A stretch of DNA of 64,000 bases from Monilinia fructicola. Taxonomy: Eukaryota; Ascomycota; Leotiomycetes; Helotiales; Sclerotiniaceae. The notes under the pieces are model-generated. The model did no database searches. It saw nothing but the letters and a program-made list of their open reading frames with translations, and was not told where the DNA came from. Of this stretch, positions 23,515 to 36,753 are shown piece by piece. Position numbers and translations under genes: made by a program. The stretch spans positions 1,675,001 through 1,739,000 of the forward strand of contig VICG01000014.1 of the NCBI GenBank assembly GCA_008692225.1, given 5' to 3'. The first letter of the stretch is position 1; every line of letters begins with the position of its first letter.

Positions 23515-24924
23515 ATGATGACCGAGACTGCTGTTGCCGCTGTTAGTCTTAGTGCCTCGGTCATAGGCTTTATTCCTCTTGCAGGGCAGATCTTAAAAGG
23601 CTGTCAATTCGTTTGCGATCGTCTCGATGATACCAAAGGAGCTCCAAAGTAACTGCAGAGTTTTGTCGATCAAATCAAAAGTTTAAAAAGTGGGATTTGA
23701 AGCTTTCAATACTCCTTTGAAAAGGCTGCAAAGTCTATAGATATCTCGCTACTCGAAGAGGAGATTAAAGTTGTCGCTGAAGCTTGGCCAACTATCATCG
23801 GGGATCTTTGAGACCTTATCGGCATTCACAAGCATAATGCCAAACGAATTGACGGAAAGGCTTCAAATTCGCCAAAAAGAAGAATCTGTGGAACAAATAT
23901 GTCAATAGGCTTAACCAAGCGAGGATTGCTCTCATAGGTGCACAATCAAACTTATCCAAGTATTCCGGCTCCTTGTTTCGGAGAAAAAATGGCCATTTAC
24001 AAATTTAGTGCTATCTCCTTAGGTCAAGGAGACATACATTCAGCAAGTGTTGCTAGCGACAATCTCCATGCAATCTACGTCCAACATCTCAACAATCGTA
24101 ACCACACAACCTCACCAGGTTTTGGGAGATGAGAAAACACGAATTAGCAGGCAGGATCGTCAAGATATCACAAATGTGATACATCAAATTCTGGACGTGG
24201 GACTTGACCCAATTTCAGCGAAAATTATTAAGAGCCGTGCCGACATGGCTATGAGAGACTCCATCTTCAATCCTAGAACTGAGAGTAGAAATCACTCATT
24301 GAGTCAAGACTGGTTCAAGAAAAACAATTCGGCAAATGCAACTGGGGATTCCAGTGAAAGCTCTCTACATGAGAGCTTTCATCCTAGGGTCATTGACCAC
24401 ACCATCATGAATAGAGAATCAACGCATGGCTTGCAACGATAGTCATTCAATCAACAACCACCACTTAACAGCAAAGGTTCGAAGAGGACGAGAATACTCT
24501 GGAAGAGCCTCTTGTGGCCTCAAAGACTCAATACAGGATCGACATTCATCCTCATTACATAATACAAGCACGGTATCTTGTATTTATAGAACGTCAAGGA
24601 CTGGGGTCAATATTTGCATGTTCTGATACGAGGTTAAGGTGTTGCAACAATGTTACACAAGATTCTACATTTGACAGAGTTGTAAACAAGACGGTTTATC
24701 CATGATGTGCAGATTATTTGCAGAAGGTGAGGTACCTAAAACAAGTCCCATGGTCCAATTTAATCCGCTGTTACTTGGCCGACCATATTAAGACAAGATC
24801 GGTTTATGGCAGACGTTATAGTGATCCCAATATCTGTATGACTAGAGCTGTCAAGCTTTTTGATGTACTGAAGTACCTGGTAGAAGAAAGCAAAGACGAG
24901 TGTCTATATTTCAAGCCGGAATAA
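23515..24924 (+). pseudogene. Remnant of a fungal STAND/NLR N-terminal domain protein
   Basis: The ATG at 23515 opens a 45-codon frame with AVAAVSLSASVIGFIPLAGQ, typical of the helical N-terminal domain (HeLo-like/PigL_N type) of fungal STAND proteins. The frame meets TAA at 23650-23652, then TGA near 23698 and 23810. The sequence between and after the stops keeps the family character, for example SFEKAAKSIDISLLEEEIKV and WNKYVNRLNQARIALIGAQ, the latter one frame over. Later segments (24047-24442 and 24478-24924) look like the linker and regulatory part. These proteins act in allorecognition and programmed cell death in fungi. Here no NACHT or NB-ARC domain follows. All three stops can come from CAA or CGA by a single C-to-T change. 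I judge it a true pseudogene; the family assignment is moderate. Confidence 0.6.
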
Positions 24925-27900
24925 ATTCCCATCATCCCTATCATCATTAACCCAGGAAGCTGTATATGCGTTTCTTTTGTGGGAGGTAAGCATGAACGCT
25001 TCCTCCATTTCAAAAAGCTATCCTGAAGAAATCGTAAATGATCCATTTTGCCACGTTGGATGTCAGAAAACTCAACTTCATTTTCGTCTTTAATACACGA
25101 CGACCACCTAATCCATCGGCTGTGTCTAGCTACAGGATGTTACCTTTATCATATATTGAAAGCATGAAGGATGAATAACATTCGCGCGAGTAGTCATTCT
25201 GGGACCCTTTTACGGGTATTCAAGAGCCACCATACGCTCTTTCTTATGATAACCAAGGCTTATATGTTCAGGGTTTTCTCCGGTCGTTCAAATGTCTTGA
25301 ATTCCTGAGGAAGACGACATTAATCTGCAAAATTATGGAAGTTACATCGAAATTTAGGCCTTTTAGTCCGAGAGAATCTACGTTCGGAGTTGATATCCTC
25401 ATTGCCATGAAAATATCAAGAAAACAGACGGCTTCAAATCCAAACATACCAAGACGGCAGTATCAAGATTTTATCACCACATCCGATGATCCGAGGTCTC
25501 ATTTGATCTTCCTCAGAAAGTCAACAGCAAAGACTTCTGATTTAGGTTCCAGTCAAAAATGACAACTTATCATCCTATATCTTCAAGATAACTCCTATCT
25601 TGTTCTACCAATTATTCTAACGTCTCTCATATGACTTTCCTAGAGGGATTCTTTCATTCTTTCCCTTCGACCTGACAACCAAACTATCCCATCAAAACAC
25701 ATTCGAGACAACAACTCCAACCCATTTTTGCATTACATATCGAAAATTTCGCCATATCATATTTCACCCAATAACCACAGACTCACAATTCTCATTCACC
25801 CACAGCCTCCAAACCCAACCTCAGCCCTCGATCCTTCCTTCTAGTAGTCTGAAAATATAGCGTCAGACAACTTCCAAACTGCCACATACGACCATAGACT
25901 GAAGAGAATTGGGCATCCCGTCCGCTCTGCCATACACAAGCTTCAGATCGGTGGATTAGTAGTTGGGTGGGTGACCACCAGCGAATCCCCACTGTTGTAT
26001 GTTTTTAATTCTTTTTTGTTGTGTATGAATATTTTTGCTGTTTTAAATGTTTTGGGGTTTCCAAAGCTGAATGGTTGAATGGTTGATATGCTTTCGGGAA
26101 TGGGGATACGAACATGAATTAGCGGATCCATGTCTCTTCGCTTGCATTAAGCGGCAAGCACTAAAATAGCTAGAAAGCCCTTGGTCATATTTTTGCAATC
26201 CAATGCTATGGACATTATGATCAAAGCTATTTCCTTATATCGTGGACTAAAGTGCCATGCCGTTATTGGTAATCTTGAATACCCGACACGCTCACACAAC
26301 GAAAGCCAACACCACAGACCTCAACCTGATCTCCACAGTTCGAGCACCAACAATACAATGCTGAGACTCTATCACTCACTCCACAGAATGCGGCATCAAA
26401 CGTCTAGTGTCGAAAACCGGAATATCCCGTGCCATTAATATCGCCCCTCCAGAAATCACCCCGCGGAGAGGTAGGTACCGATGGATAACAACTAGTTGGT
26501 TGGAAAAACCACAAGATCCTACGATCACCAGCCACACCAAGGAAACTCTATCCACGAGATATGAATGGAACAGAACCTGCCATTAGAATGCAGTGATCTA
26601 TGCCATTGATCGATGTATATATAAATCCCTACTCTCTACCCTCCCCAAGCATAAATATATAATACACACAAACCCATCCTCCATCCCCCATCGCACGAAA
26701 ATTTAACATGAACCTGGATGCTCGAGGCTTCCCATCGCCAATCTCTGATTAGTCGCTCGCTTAATCATGCGTCAAAGTTGGCCGTTGATAGATAGATACC
26801 CGGTTGATCGAGGTGATTGTTATATTTCGCTGAACCTCTTGCCAATTCGTGGCGCCCTGCACTTCCGATCTTCCGGGCTCTTTCTTCTGCCATTTTCTCT
26901 TTCTCTCTCTTTTCAAACACTTCCCTTCCCTCCCCTCCCCTTTCCTTTCCTCCACAAGAATCACCCCCCCCCCCAAACACGTACACGCACCACCCCCAAC
27001 CCAACCCAAATCCCCAACACCACATAAATTCCTCAACGGCACAACAACACGCAGACGAATCCGCACGCAAAAGCAATGGCTCCAGAGTGCAGAGATCAGG
27101 TCCAAGATGGAATGTCGATTTGGAGGGAGGCGCTGGGAGGGCTTGCCGGGTTTGAGCTTTTGGTTGGTTTGTTGGTGGGGTAGAGGTGAGATGAGATGGG
27201 GATGGGGATGGGGATGGGATATACTGTGATACTGTGATGTTAGGTATATGGGTGAGTGAGGGAATGGGGGGGGGGGGGGTTCGAGATATTGGGATGGCGA
27301 GCGGAGGTTCGGGGAAGGTGCTAGTCGCTGATTTGTGGTAGAGAGATAATTAACGGGACGTCACGACGTTGATATGGTGGGGTTTGGGGAGGGTGAGAGG
27401 GGGAGGGGGATTTCAAAAGGTATGTGGTGAGTATGTGGACGAGATATGAATGAGGAGAATGAGGAGGTGAAAAAAAAAAAAAAAAAAAAAAAAGAGGAGC
27501 AACAAGATGAGATCCCGGTACGGCAAAAGTGACGAAAAAGGAGAGACATGTTAAAAAAACCATACTGTATTCTATATTCTATCTGTGTACCCAGAATTAC
27601 CAAATCATTCATTCTCAAACTTCAAAGTCAAAAACTAAAGACCAAACAATGGATATCAAAAGAGTCGACAAAACAACAACAATGGCGACAACAACAGAAC
27701 AAAACAAGACAAGAAAAGAAGGATGATTAGAAGGAAATGGAAAACAGAAAGTGGAAGGGGAAAGACATCCTCATACCCATGAGGACTCGTGTTCGTGACC
27801 ATGATCATGAAGATGAAATCGGAAACTCATGCGCGTAACCATCCCAATGAGGAGAACAGAACAGAACAAAACAAACAGAACAGAGCAGAACAGACCCCCC

Positions 27901-28467
27901 TCCCCATCCCCCCAATCATAAACATGAGCGTAAACATCAAATCAGAAAATTCATAACCGTCCAAAGGTCCAAGCATCAACCGTCAAAAGCAAAGCCCCTA
28001 GATAACCCTCTCCCGCGTCCACCTCGAAAACCTAACCTTCTTCTTCTTCTTCTTGTCCTTCCTCCCCCCAAGCCCCCTCACCTTCCTGCCCACCCGATCC
28101 CCCAAATCCGACAGCCGCCCCAAGAAATCCACAATCAAAACCCCCAACCACCCCATCGCATCACTCCCCCCATCCCGAACCTTCGACACGAAAAGACTGA
28201 CGCGAAGACGCAAAGTCAAGAGCCTGCCCGGCCGCTTGAACGGACTCCCCCCTCGATTTTGGGTCGATTTTGCCAATTTCCGCCGTTGGAAATACCCCGC
28301 GATACGCCCCTTCACACCATTCCCCTTCCCGTCCGTCTGCACATCCTCCTTTTCGTCAGCAGCAGCCGCGCGTCTTCTCGCCCGATCGCTCGCATCGCCG
28401 CCCCTCAATCGTCCACGAACCATAACCGCCACCCGCGCTGTCAATCCCCCCTCGCCAACCGAGGTAC
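24925..28467. other. Intergenic region with homopolymer runs
   Basis: No supported gene. It holds a run of 14 G (27266-27279), a run of about 24 A (27470-27493), pyrimidine-rich stretches near 26870-27030, and GATG repeats near 27195. Long open frames overlapping 28000-28470 are antisense or out of frame to GC-rich sequence after the next gene's stop codon. Confidence 0.5.
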
Positions 28468-29171
28468 CTACTGAGGTGCCGGTGCTTCTCCCCCAGCTCC
28501 CCCCATGGCTTTGGCTCCCTCCGCCGCTGATGCTAGTTCCGCTACTGGGGTTGTCTCCGTGACCTCGTGAATCGGTTCCATGGTGCTCCTCGTTGGGGAG
28601 CCCGGAGGCGAGAGCTGGGTCTTGGGTTGGAGTTGTGGTGGGTTGGCCATTGACGTTGATGTTTGGGACGGTGCTTCCGTTGCTCCTGTTGGCGTTTGCG
28701 TTGGGGCTGGAGCTGAAGCCGGAGCCGGAACCGGGACTTCTTTCGCCGCTTCTCCGGCTGCAGTTGAGGCTTCCGCTTCCCGCTTCGCGAGGGCCTTGGC
28801 TTCCTCTTGTTGAATTCTCTAATTGGGCCAAAAAGAAGACATTAGCAAGGTTCATTTACGTTTTCATTTTCATCTTGATTTGCATCCAAGACTTGGAATG
28901 CGAATTCGAATGTGAAGGAAGGTAATGTATGAGAGAAGATAAGTAGGTGAAAGGGTAGAAAATAGGTCATCCAACCTGCAATTCGAGGTTCGACGTTCAA
29001 TTCTGAATCGTCTGCTTCCTCTTTGCTGAAATGTGAATGGAAACAAAGAAGTCTCTTTCTCACCTGGTCCAACGTCATTCTCTTCTTTTCCTGCTTGGTT
29101 GGGGCTGGGGCTGGTACTGGTGCTGGTGCTGGTGTTGCTGCGGCGGGAGTGGCGGGAGTAGCTCCTGCTTC

Positions 29172-29203
<32 letters not shown>

Positions 29204-29789
29204 CTGTTGCTGTTGCTGCTGCTGTCTCTGTTGTAGTTGCAGGTGTAGTTACAACTCCGGCTTTCTCATTAGCTTTAGCTGTCTTCTCCACAGCTCTCTT
29301 CTCCTTAATCGCCAAAAGCTTTTCCTTCAATCCGGCAACCTTTGCCTTGACTCTGTCTCCATTACCACCCTTCTTATTAGCGGCTTCTTTCTCCACCACC
29401 AAGCTATCCCCCGAAGTCTCACTATCAACTCCCTTGACACCCTTTCCCTTGACTCCATTAACCTTTTCCATCACCAAGCTAGGGCTTGCCTTGACAACCC
29501 GTCCAACACACTTTCCTCCCTCTCTGAATCCCTGGACTCCAGCTGCAAAATGTACTTTACAATCATACCAATCCTTTCGCGCACTCATGCACTTCTTCTT
29601 CTCGCTGTAGGCCTTCTCGGCCCTCTGCGCACTCTGGTATTGATTTGCCGCATCTTCGGTTTGCGTGTGCAAATCGAGGGCGGCTCCTGAAGCGGCGGGT
29701 CTTGCAGCGGCTTCAGCAGGGGTATCAGGGAGGGGATTGACGGTGTTTGTCGGGGCAGGGATGGGGGTTGTGGCGGTAGTGGAAGACAT
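28468..29789 (-). CDS. Hypothetical Ala/Lys-rich low-complexity protein
   Basis: Not recognised. The ATG at 29789 opens MSSTTATTPIPAPTNTVN. Exon 1 runs to 29064 and ends TLDQ before GTGAGA. Exon 2 runs from 28818 (after AATTAG) and continues RIQQEEAKALAKREAEAS to TAG at 28468. The 245-bp intron has in-frame stops. Exon 1 has a conserved-looking patch with two spaced Cys (KKKCMSARKDWYDCKVHF) and a third Cys later (GGKCVG), then a Lys-rich helical segment, then Ala/Thr and Ala/Pro repeats coded by GCT/GTT-type trinucleotides. Exon 2 is Gln/Pro/Ala-rich. The upstream frame to 29909 begins at TTG and is not used. No domain supports a function. Codon phase and charge pattern change cleanly at the splice sites, which supports the model. 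Confidence 0.6.
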
Positions 29790-32180
29790 GTTGGAATTAG
29801 TTCTTGATCTTGAACTGCGAGGACGGATGGAGAGAAGACGACTGGTGATGTGTGATCTCTGACGGGGGTGTGAGTGAAAGATCTTGAACGATTTCAGGGC
29901 CCGGAGCAAAGGAGCTTCGGGATTCTGATGGGATTATGTGATTATGATGTTTATCTGTAGGATTGAGATCGATGTGTGTGTGTGTGTGCTTGTCTCGAAG
30001 GTTGTAGATGTAAAGAAGAATAAGATCGAAGTTGAAGTCGGATAGAAATGAAATGAGTGTGGGTATCTGGGTATCCAAGTATCCAAATATAATCTTCTTA
30101 TTGACAGCTGCTCAGGACAATCTCACAGAAAGAAAAAAAAAGGGTGCGAACCTCCTCCTTCATATGAACTTCCAAAATGCAATTTCGTCATCACTCACCC
30201 ACCCCCATCTCGATATTTCCCATCTGCCCATCAAATCCATCCCAACCACTCATCTCCCACCTTACCGCGCCAAACACCAAAATGCAAAAAAGCGAATAGC
30301 GCTCCATAACCACAAGAGATTACCACCTCATGCCCTCTCCCACCCCATCTCCAATCCCGAGCCTCCCAACCCCCCAAACGCAACCCAAACGTCCCCCACT
30401 GACACATCCAAAGCCAGGACCTACCCGTTTCTCCCTCTCGCCCATTGATGCACCTCGAACGAATTCCCCAAACAGGAAACTCTGCATGAATCACCAAGTC
30501 CCGCGACCCCTGTCCCCAGGCACCCACGCATAAACCATCTCATCTCACCACTGCATCCGCGCACGCACGCACGCACACCTCCCTCCCAAACCGCATGTAA
30601 CAGTCTAGAAGGGCAGAAAAGAATTTTCCAAAAAGCTTCTTTGCGCTTTCCAAACCCGTTCCGTTTACTAATCTGCGCCTTTGGAACGTTATTCAATGGG
30701 ACGCCATGGCACGGCCTACCAACTTTGTATATATCGTTCTACTGGATGTCCTCGGCCAAGTAAGACCCAACTTAACCTAACATCGCCTAGCCCAGCCTAG
30801 TCCAGCCGAGCTAGCCCCAATCCTCCTAGCTCAATCTAGCCTACAAATCTCGTGACCAGCACACAGATAAAGTAACAAGAAAGAAGGAAAAGGGGACCAT
30901 CCACCTCGGGAAAATCATGACGCATTTGCCCTTCGCGCCCAGACAAAGAGTCTCAATCAAGCCCACCTCGCGTTTCCAACCCATCTGATCTATCCGCCCT
31001 CCCTCCCTCCATCCATTCCATCCATCCATCCATCCATCCATTCATTCCATCCCCCACCATCCTTCCCTCAAGCACCACCTCCCTCACCAAACCGACGAAC
31101 GGACTGTCCGAACGAAAAATCCTCCGACGCCACCCCAGCCGCTACCGCACCATGGCATTTAAGCTTGCGCCGTCCAAAGGGCGCGCGATCCATGTACGCA
31201 TGCACGCAGTTTGCAATTGAGGACGACCGTTATGGCATTCCAAATAGGATGTTTGAAGCGTCGTTGGAAACTCGAGGGACGTGGAATTCGAAGAGGATCC
31301 CGCATCGCGCTGCTGTGCTCGTTTGTTCCTTTGTTGCCCCCTCCCTAGGTAAACAAGCACCTGCGTTTGTTAAACCAACGCGCCCGTTCGTACCTCGACT
31401 CCGATACCGTTGATCCAAGCCAGAATGTCGCTCCAAACCCTCCTCCAACAACTCTTTCTGCCCCTCTCCTCCGCTCTCCCTTCCCATCCCATCCATCCAT
31501 CCATCTATCCATCCCAAACACTCCCAAACAGCCTTCCCCCTCCCTCCCAAAAAGCATAAAAAGAAAATTTCCTCCACCCACCATCCATGCTCCATCCCCC
31601 CCCCTCGACATTTTCGCCCTCCCTCCAAACAACCTAGCAGTAATCTCCCATGAAATGATTAATATCCCGATCGGATATTATATTAATATTGTATAATATC
31701 ATATATGTATGCATGCCATGTTATATTACACATCATATGATCTAAGTTCATTCATTCATTCATCCATCCCCATCCATCCGTTCATTCACGTGATGTACGG
31801 GGTATATTCCCAACCCTTCATGATGACTTTGGAAGTTATCAGATAGTGCCTACCTCATCACTCGATCAGCCCACCATGAACTCCACTCAATCAATCATTC
31901 ATCAAGCCAAGTGCGAAAAAGGAAAATAAATATTTCTTGTGGTGTATCTGCTATGGATATCCCACGACTGACTGATGAAAATCGCCAGCAAGCCTTTCAC
32001 AATATTCGGCCTTGGATTTCGTAACTATTTCTCCTCCCTCCATGACAGCCTGGAGACAGCCTGGAGACAGGCTTTCTTTCTCAATGCGTTGCCCTCTTTC
32101 CATATAACGATCCCGTCCCCTCATATAATGTTCCGCTCTCCCAGCCCCTCCCCTCCCCTCACCATGAGCCATCCATCCCC
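29790..32180. other. Intergenic region, C-rich with short CATC repeats
   Basis: No supported gene. Pyrimidine-rich + strand sequence (CCATCCATCC arrays near 31015-31050 and 31485-31515) makes long Pro/Ser/His frames that I treat as artefacts. Promoter sequence of the hypothetical gene lies at the left end. Confidence 0.5.
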
Positions 32181-32962
32181 TCAACCAAAAATCGCCTCTC
32201 CCGAATTCTCCCCCTCAAACCCCAACTCCGCCAACTTCCTCAACCGATTCTTATCCCTCTTAGCCTCCCTCGCCTCCCTCTCCTTCACCAATCTATGCAC
32301 CAAGTCGGGGTCCGCTCTCTCATATCCCGGCGGCGCATCATCATCCTTATCCAAATCAATTTCCCCCAAAAGCAAAACATTTTCACCCCTCACAAGAAAG
32401 AGTCCGCGGGAATATCAGCGTAGAGACCTGGTTGCGTGGTACCTGGAGAAGAGAGGGAGGGCGCAGGTGCCACGAATATGCGTTCGACAGTCGATTGAAG
32501 GACGATGTTTGCTACGTGGGGTTAGCGGATGTGCTGCGGCAAGATGGCATGGGTGTGAGTCGAGCACATACCAAATTGATCCCAACTCCTCAGGATCCCA
32601 ATAAGTTTCCTTCCATCGCGGAGGGAAATCATGAGCTTTTCTACAAGGCAGAGTAACATCAGCACACATCCACCAATCGACTTCCGCATCTGTATGCATA
32701 GTCCCCTCTCCTCCCCCTTTTCAATAAAATAAATCCGGCCCAATCCATCACTGCCAACCCCAATAAATCAAAGCAAGGAAAAAAAGTAAAGATCTCCCTT
32801 ACTATCAGTCAAATCCAACAACTGCGCGGCGGTCGTAAACATCTGCGCCGGCAGCTGCTGCTGACCCGCAGACAACGGCGCAACCCCCGCCCCCAACGGC
32901 ACCGCCTGTAAATCTCCGCCTCCGTCCAAACCCTGGAACAGGTGATGATGTTGCTGCTCCAT
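32181..32962 (-). CDS. LSM1: LSM1, U6-like Sm protein of the cytoplasmic Lsm1-7 decapping complex
   Basis: LSM1 marks the Lsm1-7 ring that binds 3' ends of deadenylated mRNA and promotes decapping. Exons on the minus strand: 32962-32803, 32640-32572, 32511-32181, with introns of 162 and 60 bp. After a Gln/Gly-rich leader, the Sm1 motif reads DKKLMISLRDGRKLIGILRS followed by WDQF, and exon 3 supplies ANIVLQSTVERIFV. The Sm2 motif LFLVRGENVLLLGEIDLDK is characteristic of LSM1, followed by a charged C-terminal helix (REAREAKRDKNRLRKLAE). Between LYADIP and RGLFLVRGEN the frame slips by one base at a CCC run (+ strand GGG at 32408-32410). One extra C would restore a 186-residue protein. A short Pro/Ser insertion precedes LYADIP. 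The family is certain; the break is probably a sequencing error. Confidence 0.9.
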
Positions 32963-34498
32963 CTGTGATACTATGATGTCGCAACTCTACACCTCTGAAA
33001 TTCCAATTCCGCAAACTCGGCAATTCGATCGTCTGCAGCTCCGTCGTAGATAGAGAGAGTATGAAGCCGAAAGACAAAAAGGAAAAGGGAAAAAGAAACA
33101 AGAAAATATCACTACTGGGAAATGGTTCAAGGTTATCGGGATATCGAGAGGTGTGTGCTATCCATTCCGTAGAAGGGTTGTGTGATGTGGTATGTGGTAC
33201 TACCGCCCTGGTGTGGCCCTGTTTGTGGAGTGGAGGTGGTGGGATGGTATGGTATGGTAGGGATTTGATGGATGGAGTTGTCGAAGAAGTTTATCCGATG
33301 ATATGGTCGGTGATGGAGTGATAGGGAGTGACCGGTCGGTTGATAGATGCACGAGTGAAGGTTGAGGGTCATGTAATTACGGAGTATGTTTATTAGTGAA
33401 AAGAGTCGAAAGAAAGATTTTAAATTGTTAAATTAACATCAATGAGTATTATAGAATTAAAGAATTTTTATAATAAAATATCAATTATTATTACCATTAT
33501 CTATACTCTTATTTTAATCGATATTTATAGATAATATATTAATTTCTCTATTTAAACAAATACAACGAATAGCTAATAGAGGAAAGTATTTATTATATAA
33601 TTAATTCTTCTTTATTAAATTAAAGTAAAGATATTGATAAATACCTAATAGCAGGTACTTGAATAGTATATAAAAAAGGAATAAGAAAATAAAAGGGAAT
33701 ATTATATAAATCCCCTTTTTGAATATAGTAGAGATTCTAATATTAATATCACTACACCTTATTTCTCTTATACACTGTTTTCGATATCGATTAATTCTTT
33801 TCTTTCTTCTTTTTCCTCTTCTTCATCTTCTTCATCTTCATCTTCATTTTCATTTTCTTCTCCTTTATCTGTTTGTTTTTTCTTCTCTTTTTTTTCTTCA
33901 TCCTCTTCATCCCCTTTATCCTCTTCTCCTTTTCCTTCTCCCTTCTCTTCCCCCTCCCCTTCCCCCTCACCTTTTCCCTTTGTTTTGTTTTGTAAACGTT
34001 AATTGGAATTTTATATCATAAATCATTAGTAACAACACTTCCCACTTCATAGAATATAGCAAGAATAGTATTTCAATGAAGATCTCAAATGTCATATGGC
34101 GCTTTTTGGGAATATGATAATAAAAACCTGTCGAAGACCAAAAAATGTTCAACAGAAATTGACCATAAAACATGTGAGAACACATTACTGCATTAGATCT
34201 GACTTTATTGCCATCTAAATGCAGAAGAGAAGAAAAAAAAAGAGAGAGTAAAGCAGCAATTTTCTTGAAGAAAACCAACCAACCAACCCAAATAAAATCC
34301 TCAAAAATTAATTCTTTTTGCTTCATTTTTTTCTTACTTCGTCTTCTTCTTCTTCTTCTTCTTCTTCTTCTTTGGAACCCGGTATCCATAACTCGTTGAA
34401 TAACTGACTGGTTGGTCATTATATCTCGAGTGCGACCTCAACTTGATTATGGGTTTCGTTTCGATTCCAACTCGGCTCGGGTCGAATAGAATAATATA
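32963..34498. other. Intergenic region with a small AT-rich patch
   Basis: No supported gene. Sequence at about 33410-33720 is strongly AT-rich with no coding frame. It is followed by a pyrimidine tract of CTT/TTC repeats (33790-33980) and (TTC)n at 34340-34372. Confidence 0.55.
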
Positions 34499-35161
34499 TC
34501 ACATATCATATTTCGCAATCGCCTGCAGAAATTGTTGGAGAATAAACACCCGGGCCACCAAGGCTACCGTTGAATGGTACAAACGTTCAAGAGCCTGTAA
34601 TAACTCTGGACGTTCTTGAAGATCCTGTTTCGCCTCTGAATACGTTGCCCATTTTCGATTCCTCTTGTGCATCTCTGGCCATTCGGTCTCTTCGCTCTTG
34701 ACGGTGACTTGGTAAGAATTGGTAGAGTGCCTTGGGTGCATTTTTTCGAGATTTTGCTTCGCCGTTCTCGTTTCGGTGATTTGACCCAAATCATAATCCA
34801 CAGTACAGACGATTCCTGCTTCCTCCCATGCTTCACGTTGTGCTGCTTCAGTACATTCTTCATCGGTTTCCCATCCCCCCTTGGGTAAAACCCATGCGTT
34901 TCGGCGTGTAGATTGGATGAGGAGGACGTGAGTTTTTGCAGCATTCAAAGGTACAACACCTGCGACGAGCCTTTCTCCTTCTGGGCCATAACCTATCATA
35001 TACCCAAAAGAAGAATGTAAGTCTCAGGATGCTTCCGGGTTTTGGAAAGCAGGGGGAAGATGAAAGGGGAGCGAATGCGCGGGAACATGATCAAGAGAAA
35101 TTGTAAACGTACGTTGATTATTTCTCCCAGTACGAGACTCCATAGAACGACCAGTTGCCAT
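34499..35161 (-). CDS. DDP1: Nudix hydrolase, diphosphoinositol polyphosphate / diadenosine polyphosphate hydrolase type
   Basis: Two exons, 35161-35113 and 34992-34499, joined over a 120-bp intron, give 180 residues, the usual size for DDP1/Aps1 proteins. These enzymes cleave diphosphoinositol polyphosphates and Ap5A/Ap6A, controlling pyrophosphate signalling. The start MATGRSMESRTGRNNQ leads into RYGPEGERLVAGVVPLNA, as expected for the family. The Nudix box is intact: GGWETDEECTEAAQREAWEEAG, with the REAWEE metal-binding glutamates. WVLPKGG precedes it. The C-terminal region is helical and Gln/Glu-rich. No frame errors. The subfamily is assigned by overall layout and length; substrate preference cannot be read from the sequence. 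Confidence 0.88.
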
Positions 35162-36753
35162 GATGAAGGCGATGCTTTCACCTATTTGGTGCTGATGCAC
35201 TGTGCAAGAAGCACAATTTGTTGTTGTGAATCTAATTAAAGAAAAAAAAGATGATGGTGCACCAGAGATGAATGGGTTAAGATAAAGTTCGGTTGTGAGA
35301 AAGGACTAGGTGGTGGTGTGGTGTGGTGTGGTGTGGTGGGTGGGTGGTAGGTAGGCTAATAGTTGTAATTGTATTGATTGATTGTATTGTACTGTATTGT
35401 ACTTTTTTTCTTCTTTTCTTTCTTCTCTCTTTCTTATTAGATAGAAAAGGATCAAGAAACACAATGATGTATATTTATTGTAGGTAAGGAAAGTAAGTGT
35501 AGTAGTAAGTATAGTAAGTAGTAAGTATAACAAGTAGTAGGTAGTAAATAGTAAGTGGTAATGATGAGTAGTAAGTAATAAGTAATAAATAATAACTAAT
35601 AACTAATAAATAACAAATAATAGGTCAATAAAAGAATCAATGGAAATCTTATAATTATATAGAATTTTAAAATCAAAAATTTAAAATTAATTTTAATTGA
35701 TTTTAATTGATTGTCATTATGTGTTGGAAATGTATCAGATAATTCGACTTTCTAGAAAGAACAAGAGAAGAGATAGGGGATGAAAAAAGAAGAAAAAGGG
35801 CTGAGTTGTATGTATGTTACGGGTGTGTATTATGTGCGTGTGTGTATGAATATGTGTGTATGTATCCATGGATAGATGACTGTAGATGATGAATCTATGT
35901 GTATGTAGATGGATTCATCTAGTATCCTTTCAAGTTTGAATAATGATTGATTGACTGACTGACTGACTGATGGACTGACTAAATGGCCAACTGGCTAAGT
36001 GACTAACTAACTGACTGGCTGATGGACTGACTGATGGACTGACTGATGGACTGAATAATTACAATTATAATTATCACTTTGATGACCCAGGGGGAATGTT
36101 AAGGTTACTCGATCAAGTACAAGTACAATTACGGCAAAGCTTGCAATAAGAACAAGAACAACATCCACTCATTCTCTTTTATCGTTGTAATGTGTAATCA
36201 TATCATAATAACGATGTATGAAAGAATTCCGGAGGAAAACGGAGGTCAAAGAGAGAGTGTGTGTGAGAGAGAGAAAAAGGCTTGTCTTTCCAAGGTTAAC
36301 TTCTTAACTTATTAGCTTGGTACAACAGAGAGGTAGATATCTAGGTAGCTTCTTGTTGCTTGGATGATTTGATTTTGTAATTAATCTTCTTTGCTTGGTA
36401 GCTAATAATAATAAGAACAAGTATTTCAAAATTGCAATTGAATATGTTCTTCTAGTCTATACCCAATGTCTTATGCCTTTTCCCCAATATCAAGTAACGG
36501 ACAATAGATTGAAGCTAATAATAACAAACGAGGATCAGGTACAGGAAAAAGTAACTATTCATCTCACTTGCAGTTTGATCTTATTTGTATGGTTAAATAT
36601 AAATAGCTAAAACATTTCCATTCGAGTATCTTTCTCTTTAGCTTCTGGATCATCTTTTAATGTAGATCAATCGATATCGATATATATATAATGTTCTACA
36701 CTTTGCCTTTTGATTATGATTTATTTTCTTAAATGTAATGTTTCAAGTGGTCT
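35162..36753. other. Intergenic region with short tandem repeats
   Basis: No supported gene. It holds GGTGT repeats near 35318-35342, GTAAGTA-like repeats at 35490-35600, GACT/GATGGACTGACT repeats at 35945-36055, and increasing AT content to the right. An ORF at 36395-36610 lacks any recognisable motif. Confidence 0.5.

Noticed and set aside
27998..28855. 285-codon minus-strand frame after the hypothetical gene's intron
   Set aside because: The splice phase from exon 1 leads into a different frame that ends at 28468. This one begins inside the intron and is probably a GC-rich shadow.
29790..29909. Arg-rich N-terminal extension resembling a mitochondrial presequence upstream of the hypothetical gene
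   Set aside because: The extended frame begins with TTG, not ATG, and no upstream ATG is in frame. The ATG at 29789 is preferred.
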